Part shown: in pieces, positions 22,502 through 35,815 of the stretch
Numbering within the stretch: position 1 is the first letter of the stretch
Layout: each line of letters starts with the position of its first letter
From: Paraspadella gotoi
Taxonomy: Eukaryota; Chaetognatha
Length of the DNA stretch: 64,000 bases
Direction of reading: 5' to 3'
Assembly (NCBI GenBank): GCA_051294375.1
Contig: CM119271.1
Coordinates: 7,316,073-7,380,072, forward strand
Notes under the pieces: model-generated
What the model was told of the DNA's origin: nothing
What the model saw: only the letters and a program-made list of their open reading frames with translations
Databases searched by the model: none
Position numbers and translations under genes: made by a program

Positions 22502-24703
22502 CGGCGCCAATTCACTCCACGGACGGCGACGCCGCCTCCGACGCCAAAATGTCGTCTCCGGTGACGCCGAACGACGCCAGGCCCACTTTGTCGTCTTTCG
22601 GCGGCGACGTCTCTCCTTCCACGCCTTCTCAACGGCGGCGCCGCTCCGTCGGCGTCTTTCGGTCCGAGCGGCGCCGCGTTCGGCGGCGTCGGCGCGGCTT
22701 CCGGTTCCGTTTCGGCCGCCGGCGTCCGAGCAAAAGCCCGAGGCCCGGTCGGGTTCGACGCCGCTGGCGGCTTGCATGGAGAACATGGGGCTGCGCGCCT
22801 CAGCCACGGCCTTCCCATTCCGCCGCTAATGCCACCCCGATTCCGGCGGCGTCGCGGCGTCGGCGGCGTCGCCGGCGTCGCGGCGTCGCGGCGTCCAGCG
22901 GCGTCGGGTCGGCAGCGTTGGTGGCGTCGGCAACTTCGGCTGTCCCCTCCCCAGTCCCCTCTCCCACAGGACATCATGGCTCAACCCCCTTCTCTCGTCC
23001 CCAACACGGCGGCCGCCGCCGCAGCGGCAGCGGCCGCCGCCGCAGCCGCCGGCCTTCCCCCGACCGTCGTCAACCCCTTCGTGCCGCAGTTTCCGCCGCC
23101 GCCGGTTCGGCCGCCGCCCAACGCAGCCACCTACATGACGGCGGCGTCGTTCGCTCAGACGAAATTCGGCTCAACGAAGACGAAGACGAATTACGGCTAC
23201 AAAAAATTGAGTCGAATGTCGCCGACCGAATTCACCAACTACATCAAGCAAAAGTCCTCCATGCAGGCCATGTGGCATTCGAGGATGCCGCCGCCGCCAG
23301 CGTCTTCTTCGACGTCTTCGTCGATGCCGGCGGAGATAGAATTCGGCGCGGGAGTATGCGCAGCGGCGTCGTCTTCATCCGGCTCCGGCACGCCGCATTC
23401 TGGCGGCGGCGCCTCGCAAGGTTCTTCTCACGACGACTCCAGCGGCGCCGCGGAATTTTCTCACTTTCCGGCGTTTCGTCGGCAGCGTTGGCAGCGCCAA
23501 ATCGGCGGGCGGCGCCACGACGCCGTCTTCCACTTCGACTTCCGGTTTTTTCCGTCGCCAAATCGCCTCGTCGACGACGAACGGCTTCGGCGCCGACCTT
23601 CGCCTCCAGGTTGCCGATTTTCCGGGTCTGGAGGCGCTGCTGTCGACGACGACGAATTCCGGCAGCGGCGGAGCCGCCTTTTCCTCATCCGCCTCCTCTG
23701 GCGGCAGCGTCTCGCCAGAGGCGCTGGGATTCAAACCGTCGGCGTTGTCAGAATCACCGGCGTCTCCTCCGTCGGCGCCGCATCGGCTGCCGAGCGCTCG
23801 AATCAAGGCTTTTGCCCGCCGCTCATGTCAACGCCGGCCCGGGGGGAATTTTCGACGCCGCGTCGCCATCTGGTGGCGGGAACAACAACAACAACCACCA
23901 CTTTAATTCCCATCTAACGGCCACGCCCACACCAACGGATTCGTCGGTCACTCGACGCCGAAGAGCGCCGCCGACTCGGGCGCCTTTTCCTTCTTCAATG
24001 GGGCGCCGGGACGCAGCGCGCCTTTCAACGCCAACCACGACGTCGCCGAAACGCCGGCGTCAGACGTGCTCCTTTTTCTCCGAACGCCTACGATGGCGTG
24101 GCTTTCGAGCCGCGCCTTCGATCCACTCGCTGCGACACAAAATGCAACAGCAACAGCATCATCAGCAACCACCACAAACAACAACAACAACAAAATCACA
24201 ACAACAGTCTGACTTTTACCAGCAACAGTTCGCGCTACAGCTGTACGCCGACGCCTCTACAGCACTACGGCTTCGGCAGCGGGAGCAGCGCCGGTGGCAG
24301 CGTCGGAGGGAGTCTCGGCGGAACCTCTGACGAAGCCGAATTCGACGGTCTGCCCCCAAAGTCGTCGCCCTTCGTCAACGGCGTCCTAGATCGCGGCGCG
24401 GACCGCTCCCTCGATCACAACGTCCCTAGAAAGTCGCTCAACGTTTTCGATTCTTTGAAGAATCGAGGACGAAACACTGAGGAGAGATCGACGGAGAGGA
24501 CGCCACGCGTCCGATCTTCGACGAGGTCGACAGGGGAGAACAAGAGAACATCGCCGTCCGTCGGAGTCTCGGCAGCGAGGGAGATGTAGCGAGGTGGCGG
24601 CGAGGCGGCCAAGGCGTCGCCCGGGGGCAAAAACGCCTCCGCCGCCGACTCTAACTTTTCCTTTCAGTCCAACTCCATTCAGCGGCTGCTGGCGGCGCGG
24701 TAA
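22502..24703 (+). pseudogene. Frameshifted full-length copy of Tob exon 3
   Basis: Matches 14,267-16,482 over its length in the opposite orientation, with the same acceptor (cctctctcacag before 22,502) and the same terminal TAA at 24,701-24,703. The conserved FAQTKFGSTKTK and RMSPTEFTNYIKQK are readable near 23,140-23,260, but the protein is split over three frames by several small indels, for example in the GGCGTC repeats near 22,840-22,900 and in the Gln tract near 24,150-24,200. No BTG exons lie upstream on this strand in the window. Such indel-only decay, with almost no substitutions, looks more like raw-read error than ageing of a pseudogene. Confidence 0.88.
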
Positions 24704-27700
24704 GGGGACAAAAAAAGAGAGGGAAATGTCGGACCACGTGCCGAGCCGCCTTCACGCCGAAATCTCTTGTCACGTTCGGGATTATTTTTTATTAATTATT
24801 TTTTAGTAGCGTTTAGTGGTGAATTTTACGTGGTTGAGTGCGAGTAGTTTTTTTTTTTCTTTTTATCCCCATCACAATTTTTACCACATCATTTTTTTTT
24901 ATTCATAGATTTTTGGTTTAATTCCGCAACGGAATCTTCTCAAATAATTTCTCAGATTCTGTAAAAAAAATCTCAACCAACGCATTTGAGAAAAAAAAAG
25001 TCTCATTAAAAAAAAATAAATAGATAAAGCGGCGAAGCTAATAGCATGTCGAGCAACATTGCAAAATCGTCGATCAATAGAAGGCCAAATACAACCTCAA
25101 AAAGAAATCTTATTCTAGTCTTTTTTTTTCTTGAAGAATGTATTGCTAAAAAAAGATGAACCTTCATATATATTAAAAACGGATTGGTCGCTGCTTAAGT
25201 TTGATCGTATTTATTTTCATATTCTCTTATTTTACATTAAACGACAAACCACCACGAGATTTATATTTGTATGAACCCCCTGATGAAACCATAAGACGAG
25301 AAAAAAAAATCTACGATGCTCTTTTGTGTACCTCTTCGATTTAATTTTTACCAGCCCATCACGCCCTCTCCTCCCTTTTCCCCGCCTCCTTTCATTTTTT
25401 GCTCTTGATACGTTTTTTACCATTTTTCTAAAGCGAAAAAAAAAAAAAATTTGCCTTTTGAGCGATGCACTATTTTTTGTGGTTTTCTCCAAATGAATCG
25501 ATTTAGAGTGAGAGAGAGAGAGAGTCAATGATTGTGTGGTCTTCCCAGTTTGAGGCGACAACAATAAATGTGAATACAGCGAAAACCAAAGGCTTTCGTC
25601 GGTCCTTTGTCGTTTCCGGTGCGCTGTAGGACCGACGCTGCGATTAGGATTTTAAAATTTTAGTTTTTTCTCCATGTCTTTTTATTAAAATTTTTTTTAT
25701 CTTTTAAAGAAGTGTAAAATTTCTTGTTTAAAAAAAAATTATAAACAAGAGAATGTCGCTCCCAAAATGCACTGTATTGAGCGCTGGCAAATGACCGAGA
25801 AAGTTATTTTTAAAGCTGTGAGATAGATAAACAGTAATCAGAATGCATTAGCGTTTGTAATTCACAATAGTAATTAGTTGTGTACACAAATCTGATAACT
25901 GTAGTTCGAATTTCTAACATCAAAATCCAATTTTATACACCCCAATGATTTTACGTTTGGCAATGACACCTCTTTATGTATGGGTATACCAAAATGTAAT
26001 CTTTTCTATTGTTTAGTACAGTTCTTATACTTTTATAAGATTTCTATCATGAGACATGATAAAGAGCAATGAAATTAACTATCATAAGATCTTATAGCCT
26101 AGATTACCTTGATATTTGTTAGTTTATAGTTACACAGTGTGTATTTGTACTGTACTTGCTATTAATAGCCTTTGTAATTGACTACTTAGTGACTGCAGTA
26201 CACCAGTAACTCAACTGGTTTATTTTTGGCTTTTGAAACGCAGGGAGTACTGTTTGAATTTCCGAATCATATGAAACCCAATCATTGTTTGAATTATATT
26301 TAACTCGAACTAAACCCTAGTCATTAACAGTAGTGACTTAAAATTTATACGACCCATTGTTTAAATTCCAATTGAATGACACTAACAAAGGAACTTTAGA
26401 GCATGAGCGTAGAAAACGGTTGATGATTTGAACATTGAAAAAGCCAAATTGAAGGAATCTTGATTTATTACAATATTTTTAAAATGTTTGTTGGCAATAA
26501 AAAAGCACTCTTCTAACTGTTGATGAATTTTTTATAATCGTCTTAAAAAAATGTCAAGTTGAAAATTTGAAATTAAGTTATTGTTATTTGTTATACCTTT
26601 TATGATATCTATTCGGTTTAATCATTCGCCTTAACCATCCTTCTTACTTGGCTTTAGTGAATAGACAAAAACCGTGATTAATAAATCTGTAATGAACCGG
26701 CGGTCTCAAAGACTGTTAATCATGCATGCTAAGTTCAATATTAAGACTATGAAGATATAAAATTCTAACAAAAATTGAATAGCTCTTTAGTTATCATTCC
26801 GTCGTAAAAATTAAATTATTGTCACTCCTGCAGGCTTTTATAACCCTTATCGAATTTAGTGAAAAGAATTGGTTTTTGGAAACTTAACGACGAAACAAGC
26901 ATGGTGTAGCAAGTGATATACTTCTGTAATTTGGTGAAGTTTTACTAGTTTTACTTTTAGACTCCATTACGTTCCATACAGAAAAAACGGAATAATTTTT
27001 TTTACTTTTAGGATTTTTTTTCGCACTTTACTTTTATAGAAACAGATTTTTTTTTCATTATAAAAGAAGACTTTCCCATTTTTTAATCTAGACAATACCA
27101 TTTCATTAAATGACAGTGAAAAAGCCTGATAATTGCGGCATTTGTAACAATCTACAAAGGAATTTTCCTATGATTTTTTTATGTGAGACCTTATAATAAA
27201 ACATTAAAAGACATATCCTCTTTAATTTTGTACGGGAACTTTGTAATAGTTGTTGTTAATCATGTCATTAATGGTACTGTACCGGAATTTGATGGAAAAT
27301 GTTGTATGTAACTGAATAAATTATCTCTTTTTATTGACCGATCGTGTTTTTTCTAATCACTAAATAAGAACAATCATGATAATATTTAATTTACTAGAGT
27401 GTGATCGCCTGATACTGAAAACCAGAGTGCTGCCACGTCTAGTTAGTTGAGACGAGTTGACAACTCGTTGACAACGCTAAAAAGGTCGGGTTTGAATCAT
27501 AGATGATAAGATATAGATATTACTTTTTATTAGCTACAATTTTCAGTAAGCGCCATTAACTAATGGCATTAGTTATCATTGACAAAGTTTTGAGACCGCC
27601 GATGGAATTAGTGATCATATTGAATTTCGCCACCATGCAGAGTTTTGCTTTCTTTTTTATCTGCAGAAAATTTGCGTGCTCGCCTCTTTACCGCCTTCTC

Positions 27701-29717
27701 CAAGAGATCGCAAAGAAGAATCTCCTCCGTGAGAAAAAGTAGTCCCTCGAATTTTTTTTATTGAGTCACTGCATATAGTAAATTTGTCGGATGAGGAAAA
27801 TTCAAACACGTTCTAAATACATGAAGTGAACTATTCCCTTATTAAATTATAATTTTCAATATTTAAAAACTAAAGAAATTAGTTTTTTAGAAAAAAATAA
27901 TCGGCGGAGGAACACAAAAAAAAGTTTGGGACTTTAAGACAGCGATCACGATCGAAGCTCTGCGCCTGCATCCCTGGCTCCCTCGCTTGCGAGAAGCGGC
28001 TAAGACGCTCTGTTGCGCCTCTGCAGCTTCTGAGTCCCTGGAATCCAAAAGCAGCGGGCAAAATGCGGAAAAAAAAAAACTTTGACAAAGGGAGAAAAAA
28101 AAATCCGTTTTTTTGTTTTTTAAAAAGATGAATTAATATTTCATCGCGTCGTCTAATTACAAACTTCAAACTGGATCTAAAACTGCTTTTACAATCTGCG
28201 CTATAATTTGGATTTAATATAAAGACTGAATAAAAAACTTTCATTTTCGGAAAATTCTACCATCCCAATCCATATTTTCTTTCTTTTTTGAAGATACAAG
28301 TTGACAAAGTTTTTAGGAAAAAAAAATTTTTCTGAGGCATTATAAGTATAATTTGACTAAATATTTTGGGATATTTTGGGTTTTTTGAAGGATAGTTTGG
28401 TAAGCCTCTAAAAGAAAACGTCTCTTCAACGCATCATCGAAGCCAACAAAGAAACTCGACGGGGTGAGTCAACCGAGAGGCGCGGAGGTGAGTTCGCTTG
28501 TCTCTCTGCAATTTTCTGCTCGAAACCTCTCCAATATTTTCCTTTCCTTTTTATCCTTTTTTTTTTCCAAGACCCAAAGAAGACAAATTCCTTTTCTCGG
28601 GCCACAAAAAACTTTTTTGACATTTTGCCTCTTCGATCTCTTCTCGATACAAAATTGGAAAATTGCCAAAGATCTAGAGAGAAAAGCTTTTTTTTTTCTC
28701 GTCAATTCTGGCTTGATGTCTTTTTATTTGATATCTTAAGTTCGGCTTAAGACAATCGAAAAATATTAGTAGCAGTCTATGGCTCAAAATTATAACGTAG
28801 TCTGGCGGACTCGTTTTTGAAAGTAGCAAAAGATTAATAATTTTGAGTAAGCCCTCTAAAATTGTTTTCATATCGACGATGTCGACATTCAAAATTGTAT
28901 AGTGTAAAAAGTAATGCCGTAGCTGCCTCATTAAACGTTTCTCAACGCCACACGCTTTTTATCTTCTTCGATGAGTGAAAGTGAGTGAGTGACATTTAGT
29001 GTAAAGCGCGTTTAGTATCACGGAGATGAGAGCGATCGTCGAAGGCATGGAGACTCGATCAATCCCAAAACTCCCCGTGATTATTTCTTCAAACCGGCGG
29101 CCAGGGCTTTGGGGGCCAGTTTCGCCCGTAACATCATGGGCCCAGTCGCCCGGGAGGGAGGTGAGCGACGAGGGTGCTTGTAGGTCGGCGGAAGGTTTGC
29201 AAGTCCGCGAGGGCTTTTGGGCCCTCGAGGGCACGGGCTCATCCATCACTGTCGACGACGAACGAACGTACAAAACGCTCGTAAAATCGCGTAACGACGA
29301 AGGAAAGAATTCGGTTGGAATCGCGATTCGAAAACTCACAATTATCGATCGGGGAATTTTTATTTTTTCCTCTTTCTCAATCGTTATGCGCGGTCCGGGC
29401 GCGATTTTAATAATGACCGCTGGTTACAATAACGCAGAATATTTAAGTAGATGGTACATCTTTGGATTATCTTTCTAGCAAAACGGCAAATCGGCTTGCA
29501 CTCGCTCGTACTCTTCGAGGCGCGCCTTTTTCGAAGATCAAATTTGAAGAATTAGAAATTCATTTTGTCGAAATTGGAATTAAAAAAAAAACCCGAAACT
29601 GAACGCGGACCGGGAGAAGCGATGGGAGCAGACGCGACCTTCACTACGACGAGATCAGTGAAATATCAAAAAGTAAAAGGCAAAAGATCAGCCAGAATTC
29701 CGGGGGTTGGTGGGGGG
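24704..29717. other. Tob downstream flank, copy 3
   Basis: Same content as 4,395-9,435: the AATAAA near 25,010-25,020, AT-rich DNA to about 27,650, then a GC-richer block with donor-like sites at 28,440-29,330. No supported gene. Confidence 0.6.
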
Positions 29718-30763
29718 GGGGAGAAGGAGAACAACCATCCATTATTTGTCTTTTTTATTTTAAATATATTAAGAGCAAAAAAAAAGAGCAAATCGTTTGT
29801 CGACCTATTCAAGGGAAAATATAATGAGCGGGGGAAAAAGTGTTGAACTCCTTCTCTCGGCCTCAAGAGTATATATACCTTTTTCCTTTAAGTTTTGTTA
29901 TCTTTAGAAGAGTTGGAGAACTTGAGGGGGGGGAAAAGGAAAAGGAAGGGAATAAAAGGAAAAGAAGAAATAAACGCGGAGTTTCTTTATAGGCTACTAG
30001 TTTAAGCTCCGTGCATAATTTAAGGCCCAAAGTCAAGAGGAGGATGGCCGGCCGCTTTGTTTGATGCACGTCCGATCGCGCTGGGGACTGATGCAACCTA
30101 TTTTTTTTTATGCGAGGGAATTTTTTTTGAATCTTTACGCTCGATACAAAACAGAATTTCGAGATAGGGGGGGAGAGAGAGATCAATTTATCGATATATC
30201 AGCGTCGTCGTCGTTTTCGTCGTCGTCGTCAAACGAGGAAATAATAGATCCTCCATGGACTCGTAAGGAAGATCATAGTCTCCGCTTTCGGGTAAACAAA
30301 GAGCGGATGATAAACAAATCAAACCAATAACCTCGAACGAATACCAATACATGATAAAAATAACAAGAAATGTTTTCTGAAGAATTGAACGATATAACTG
30401 ATGGACTCTGGAGAGGCTTTGAGTATCGCTAGGAAGATATGCTGAATCTTTGTGCGCGGTTGAATTTCCTGGTGTTTACTCGATGTTCGTCATACTTGTT
30501 GAGGTGATTTTTCTCTGAATTTAGCCTTTGAGTAATCTTTAAATTCTGAATAAAATATTTTAATTTACCTAAAACATTTCTCCATCGCGAACGAAACAGA
30601 CAGGGACACAACAACAACGACGAGAAAAGAAAATATTAACGACATCAGAGGCAACGAGATTCATAGTCCTTAGGTCGATGGTTGCTCCTTGTTTTCTTAA
30701 TCTTCTGAACCCTCGCCCGTCAGCAACGAGAGAGAGAGAGAGAGAGAGAGAGAAGAGAAGGAG

Positions 30764-30828
<65 letters not shown>

Positions 30829-30889
30829 TTCTCGCCGGTTGCGCAATAATCCTTCTACTCGTTCCGTCACTTCCCTCGTAATCGCGAGT
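29718..30889 (+). repeat. Segment V, inverted copy of 2,600-3,710
   Basis: Begins at the junction ggggggagaaggagaac and runs to the 25-N gap at 30,890. It includes a (GA)n array at 30,728-30,826 and a (GTC)n patch near 30,203-30,230. Homology to V' covers the whole segment, so with the U copies it makes 2.6-30.9 kb a nested mirror. Confidence 0.9.
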
Positions 30890-30914
30890 NNNNNNNNNNN
30901 NNNNNNNNNNNNNN
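30890..30914. other. Assembly gap of exactly 25 N
   Basis: Lies at the outer end of segment V, between it and a (CT)n tract. It marks the right edge of the mirrored block. Confidence 0.95.
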
Positions 30915-31152
30915 TCTCTCTCTCTCTCTCTCTGCTCTCTGTTGGGGGTCTTTCTCGCTTTCTTGATTGCCTCTCTAACCCTCTTCTCACAATTCTTCCT
31001 TCTCTTTCATTTTTTCGTTGTCACTTTTTATGTTGATTTGTTAGTCTATGGTTTTTTTGTTTGGTTCCCTTCTTTGTATGTTTGTCTTTCTTGTTTATTG
31101 TTTACGTTCTTTTTACTTTTTTCATTCCTCTTTTTTTATTCTCTTTCTTTTC

Positions 31153-31183
<31 letters not shown>

Positions 31184-31326
31184 TTCTTTTTTTTTCTTTT
31201 TTTTTCTCTTTCTTCTTTCTCCTCTTTTCTATTTTTTTTGTTCCCTATTTTCACTTTCAAAACTAAATGCATACACAATCGCAAGACTAAAATAAGCGAA
31301 ACGCGTCAAGGAAAGAAGACAATGGG
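30915..31326. repeat. (CT)n and T/C-rich DNA
   Basis: A short (CT)n tract followed by strongly pyrimidine-rich DNA with (CTTT)n near 31,150-31,190. No gene. Confidence 0.7.
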
Positions 31327-31550
31327 NNNNNNNNNNNNNNNNNNNNNNNNNNNNNNNNNNNNNNNNNNNNNNNNNNNNNNNNNNNNNNNNNNNNNNNNNN
31401 NNNNNNNNNNNNNNNNNNNNNNNNNNNNNNNNNNNNNNNNNNNNNNNNNNNNNNNNNNNNNNNNNNNNNNNNNNNNNNNNNNNNNNNNNNNNNNNNNNNN
31501 NNNNNNNNNNNNNNNNNNNNNNNNNNNNNNNNNNNNNNNNNNNNNNNNNN
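31327..31550. other. Assembly gap (224 N)
   Basis: Run of undetermined bases; the open frames across it are meaningless. Confidence 0.95.
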
Positions 31551-32322
31551 TCACCAAAAAAACCGAAGTCATTTCTCTACATTTGGAAGTCGCTCTTCTT
31601 TCTCCTCTTTCTTTCTGCACTAATTTTTCTCATTATACTTTCTTTACAACCTCATTTTTGCACTGAAGACATTTTTTTTTTTTTAAATAACTTTTAATCC
31701 GATTTATTGTGAACTTTTAAAGTAGGACAGAAAGTTAAGATTTTTTAAAAGACTTGAAAGGCTCCAATTTTTTCAAAGATAAAAGATAAACAGATGGAAA
31801 AAAAAAATTTTCAAACACAAAATGTAAAAGAAAAAAACAGACGCCAGTTGAAATTAAACCGAGATCTTATTATATTCTTGTTTATCATCGTCCGATTAGA
31901 ACAGACAAATCTTTTTGTTTCTCTCCTCGTTAATTTTTATTTCTCTGGCCCATATGCAATTACGTTAGGCGTCTCTCGTCGTACATGCAAAAGAAAACAA
32001 ATGACAAACAAAGGGACAATTTCAAAAGCAGCCGCTCGCCCGGACGGAAACTAGAAAGAAAAGTGGAGATCGCGAATATAAAATGTTATAAAAAATATTA
32101 TAAAAAATGATCTAATCGGAAAGATAAAAAAAAATAGGCCGCGAGAAAAAAAAAAGGGAAAAAGCAAAGAGCAAAAAATCACATCTGAACTGGCACGAGT
32201 TTTTCCATCTCATCGAGTTTTGCTTTCTCCCTCCACGATCCCCAGGTCCCCGGTCCCCAGTTCATAATTGTTACTCATTCATATCAATAAGATTGTCTCA
32301 TAAACCCCTTTCTCTTTATCTT

Positions 32323-32326
<4 letters not shown>
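31551..32326. other. Unique DNA without supported gene
   Basis: AT-rich with a weak plus-strand open frame at 31,794-32,054 that I do not recognise. No clear splice sites. Confidence 0.4.

Positions 32327-32391
<65 letters not shown>
32327..32391. repeat. (CT)n microsatellite
   Basis: About 33 perfect CT units; one of the longest uninterrupted dinucleotide arrays in the window. Confidence 0.95.
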
Positions 32392-32395
<4 letters not shown>

Positions 32396-32477
32396 GTACC
32401 CAAGTGAGAGTCGGTCATCGATCAATAAATCTTTCCAATCTTTTTGCTCTTTCTAATTTTTTTTTCTGGTCTGCTGG

Positions 32478-32520
32478 CGTATCTGTCGTCGTCGTCGTCG
32501 TCGTCGTCTTCCTCGTCGTC
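32478..32520. repeat. (GTC)n trinucleotide tract
   Basis: Imperfect GTC array with one CTTCCT interruption. A related short GTC run occurs at 33,256-33,283. Confidence 0.8.
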
Positions 32521-32769
32521 TAAACGCTTTTGTCATTGTCTTCGATGTCATTGGATAATTGAAAGTTTGAATGACAATCCTGTCGTCGCGTTGGGAGTTT
32601 TGTGTCGATGGAGAAAAATCCGTCTGTCTTTTCTTCAGACATGAAGAATTGAAGATTGAAGAATCGGAAAAACTCGAACATATCAAAATCTCGGCTCTAT
32701 TTTTCCAAAGCGCCCCCTTTTCGTTTTAAATTTGGAGTTAAATTTATTTTTAAATATAAATATTAAGTC

Positions 32770-33000
32770 AAAGGTGAGTTTTAACTTTTAAGCGTTAGGT
32801 TAAGGATTAAGATAAGGAACAGGGTAAAGGATTAAGTTAGTGGTTAGGGTTAAGGATTAGTGTTAGTGATTGAAGATTGAAGATTATACTTTGTTATGGA
32901 TTAACCTAGTATAAGAGTTAAGGATTAAGGTTATAAATTAAGTTATGGTTTGAGTTACAGATTCGATTAAAATATCACAATTAAGTTAAAGGATTAAGAA
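32770..33000 (+). repeat. Degenerate GTTAAGGATTA-type minisatellite
   Basis: Repeated variants of ttaaggattaag and ttagggttaagg over about 230 bp. Some units (gttagggttaagg) are close to TTAGGG-type telomeric repeats but the array is far from perfect. It may be an old interstitial telomere-like tract or an unrelated A/T/G-rich minisatellite. Confidence 0.6.
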
Positions 33001-34126
33001 ATGGGGCGCTTTTGAAAAAGAGAGCCGAAATCTCTCTCTTTTTTTAAAAAAAAATATATATTCTGCTCTTTTTGCTGCTCTCAGTCTCATAGTCGGTACT
33101 TAGTACTACTTACATTGTTGTATTCGTTTTTGAATTATATTGTTAAAAGAAGGGACAGAGAGACGTTTTGCATTTATGATTTTGTTTTATGACAAAAGTT
33201 AATACAGGCCGACAGCTCAGAATTGCTGTTCTTTTTTGTTATTCTTGTCGACGCCATTGTCGTCGTCGTCGTCGTCGTCTTCGTCAAGCCCTACATCGCG
33301 CTATTTCGTTTTTAATTACACGCGTTTTAACTTTGGCTTCGAAGTCGCGGAATAAAAAACATGGAATGGAGATTCAAAGAAGTTGCGCAGCATTGATTTC
33401 ATTTTTGCCATGTGATTGTTTTTCCATGTATTAATATAATTTTACAAATATGAAAAAAATGAACTATAACTATCCTAGGGTAGTAAACCACATCTCTGCT
33501 GAGTATAAATTTAAAATATTATGTATTATCATAGTTATAACTTAAATAAATTTTATATCATAATTTTAGAGAAACATTTTTTAGTAGTTTTTACAAGTGT
33601 AATTTTATTGTTTTTAAAATTTCACCAGTAAAACCCAGTAAGAATTTTTTATTATATTCATAACAAACGATTTTATAATTATTTATTGATATTTAAAAAT
33701 GATCGCGTGAAAACATAAGTACGAAACTTATATAAAAAAATATATTACGTACGTTTACAAAGTATTAATTATATCAATTACATATTATTTATTATTATAT
33801 ATCCGTATTTAAAGTATAGGTGAGGGAGGTAGACCGACAGACAGATTGACCAAAAAGTGACTCCGCGAGCGCTCGCGACGCGACTGAAAAATAAGGGAAA
33901 AACGGTTGAAGGGAAAAAAAAGAAGTTTTCCCTCTCTTCAGGGGGGGAAAACTCTGAGGAGAACCCAGGAAGAGGAAGTGAAGGAGGAGGAGGAGGAGGA
34001 GGAGGAGGAGAGCCCTCGAGCTTTAGACTGGATTTTGTCAATACGTCAGTGAGGGGGGGAATGGAAGGGGGAGGTCTTTTTAGGGGGGGGGGTGAAAGGG
34101 TAATGGTGAAAAGGGTGTCGAAGTAA
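33001..34126. other. AT-rich unique DNA
   Basis: Mostly AT-rich, with (GGA)n near 33,985-34,010 and G-runs near 34,050-34,095 just before the tandem duplication. No gene recognised. Confidence 0.45.
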
Positions 34127-34687
34127 AAAAAGGGACAGATAAAAAGGTTCACTGGATTGAAGAGCCAATTGAAGATAGGGGTGCTGAAACCTGACGACCG
34201 AACTGGCGGGTAAGTTTTAATGGGCGTGGAACGGAAGTTGAGGGTGAATGAAGATTGAGGTTTTGTCGTATTCAGCGGTCGGCAGGTGGCCGGTTAGGAC
34301 GCCATTGTTCCAGCGAATTTAGATGGCGTTTCGTGGTGACTAACACTTTAGGGGTTTTAAAAATCGGGGCTGATGTCTTGATGTCTCCTTGCGGGTCGGT
34401 GATTTCATCCAAAAAAAGACCAAAAAATTTTGACAAAAATTAACTTTCCAATGATATGAAATTAAACAAATCAGCGAAAATTAAAAATTGTGTGTACAAT
34501 AAAAAAGAATATTGTGGAATGTAAGAAAGTCAAAAGAAAAAAAATTCGTTTGTTCATTCTTTTTCTTTTTCCTATTTTTTCTTTTCATGGATTTGTGATT
34601 TTTTTTCTCTTCTTTTCCTCATTTCTAATTCCTTCACACCCACTACTCGGATAGTCTTTCTCTCTTCCCTCTCCTCCTCTCTCTTCT

Positions 34688-34730
<43 letters not shown>

Positions 34731-35741
34731 GTCTCTTCTTCTCTCTCTCTGAGCTCAGTCACTGTTAAGCGTTTCAAGTCGCAGCCTGAATCCCAGCCAA
34801 TTCCCCGTGCCAGTGTTACAGGATGACGACGACCCGACGATCGACGACGATTTTGACGACGATGACAGAGAACGAAAATAGAATTGCGATAAAACAATAA
34901 CGCATGGGAATGCTTGGAAAGAGCTGAACCTCGGGAAGCCGGTGACACAATTACAGGTTGTGACCGTCAATCGAATAAAATGAGCAAAGTAACTGATAGT
35001 TGACAGCGTAGATGAACAGTCACGAAAACGAATAGATAAGAGTCAACTGCTGGTAGTGATAGACATAGATAAATCTACAACGAAGACTGACGACGAACGA
35101 CGAAACGACGAAGACGACGACGACGACGATGGTGATTGCCAGCGACGAAGGAGAACGTTGACGACACTATCGTCGGCAAATCGAAAGGAACGATAACAGT
35201 CGAGAAACAAGATGCGACGACGACGACGAGATGAAGACGACGAAGATGAACGAAGATAGAAGATGATTCGACGAAAACGAAGACAAAAAAAGACGAAGAC
35301 GAAATTGAGGCAACGAGAAGAAGACAAAAGACGCCAATCGACGATGAAATGAGAGACAAAGACGAAGAAGACGACGAACGAGACGACGAAAGCGACGACT
35401 CCTACTTGACGTACAATGATACATCAGTGTTCGACTTTAGAAACGACTCTGAATTTCCATGTCAAGCCACAGAGAGCGCCAAGGAAAAAAGATCAGGAGG
35501 GAGAGACGAGAGAGAGAGGAGAGAGAGAGGGAGAGAGAGAGAGAGAGGAGAGAGAGGAGAGAGAGAGAGAGAGAGTAAAAAAAGGGAAAAAAAGAAAAAA
35601 AGGAGGAGGAAATAAAGAGTGAAGAAAATCCCCAGACAGAAAAAAGAGCAAACGGGGAAATTTCCATGTGAAAAATAGAAATTTAATGGTTGTAAAAAAA
35701 ATTGAAAACGCGCCGCCACGGAGGGAGAGAGAGAGAGAGAG

Positions 35742-35815
<74 letters not shown>

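Larger units (their letters stand above)
20461..29717 (+). repeat. Unit U copy 3 (plus orientation)
   Basis: Reverse complement of copy 2 from 20,461 (word gagagtctttat) through about 29,567. The final ~150 bp matches the loop of the first palindrome. It runs directly into segment V at 29,718. It carries a frameshifted Tob exon 3. Confidence 0.93.
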
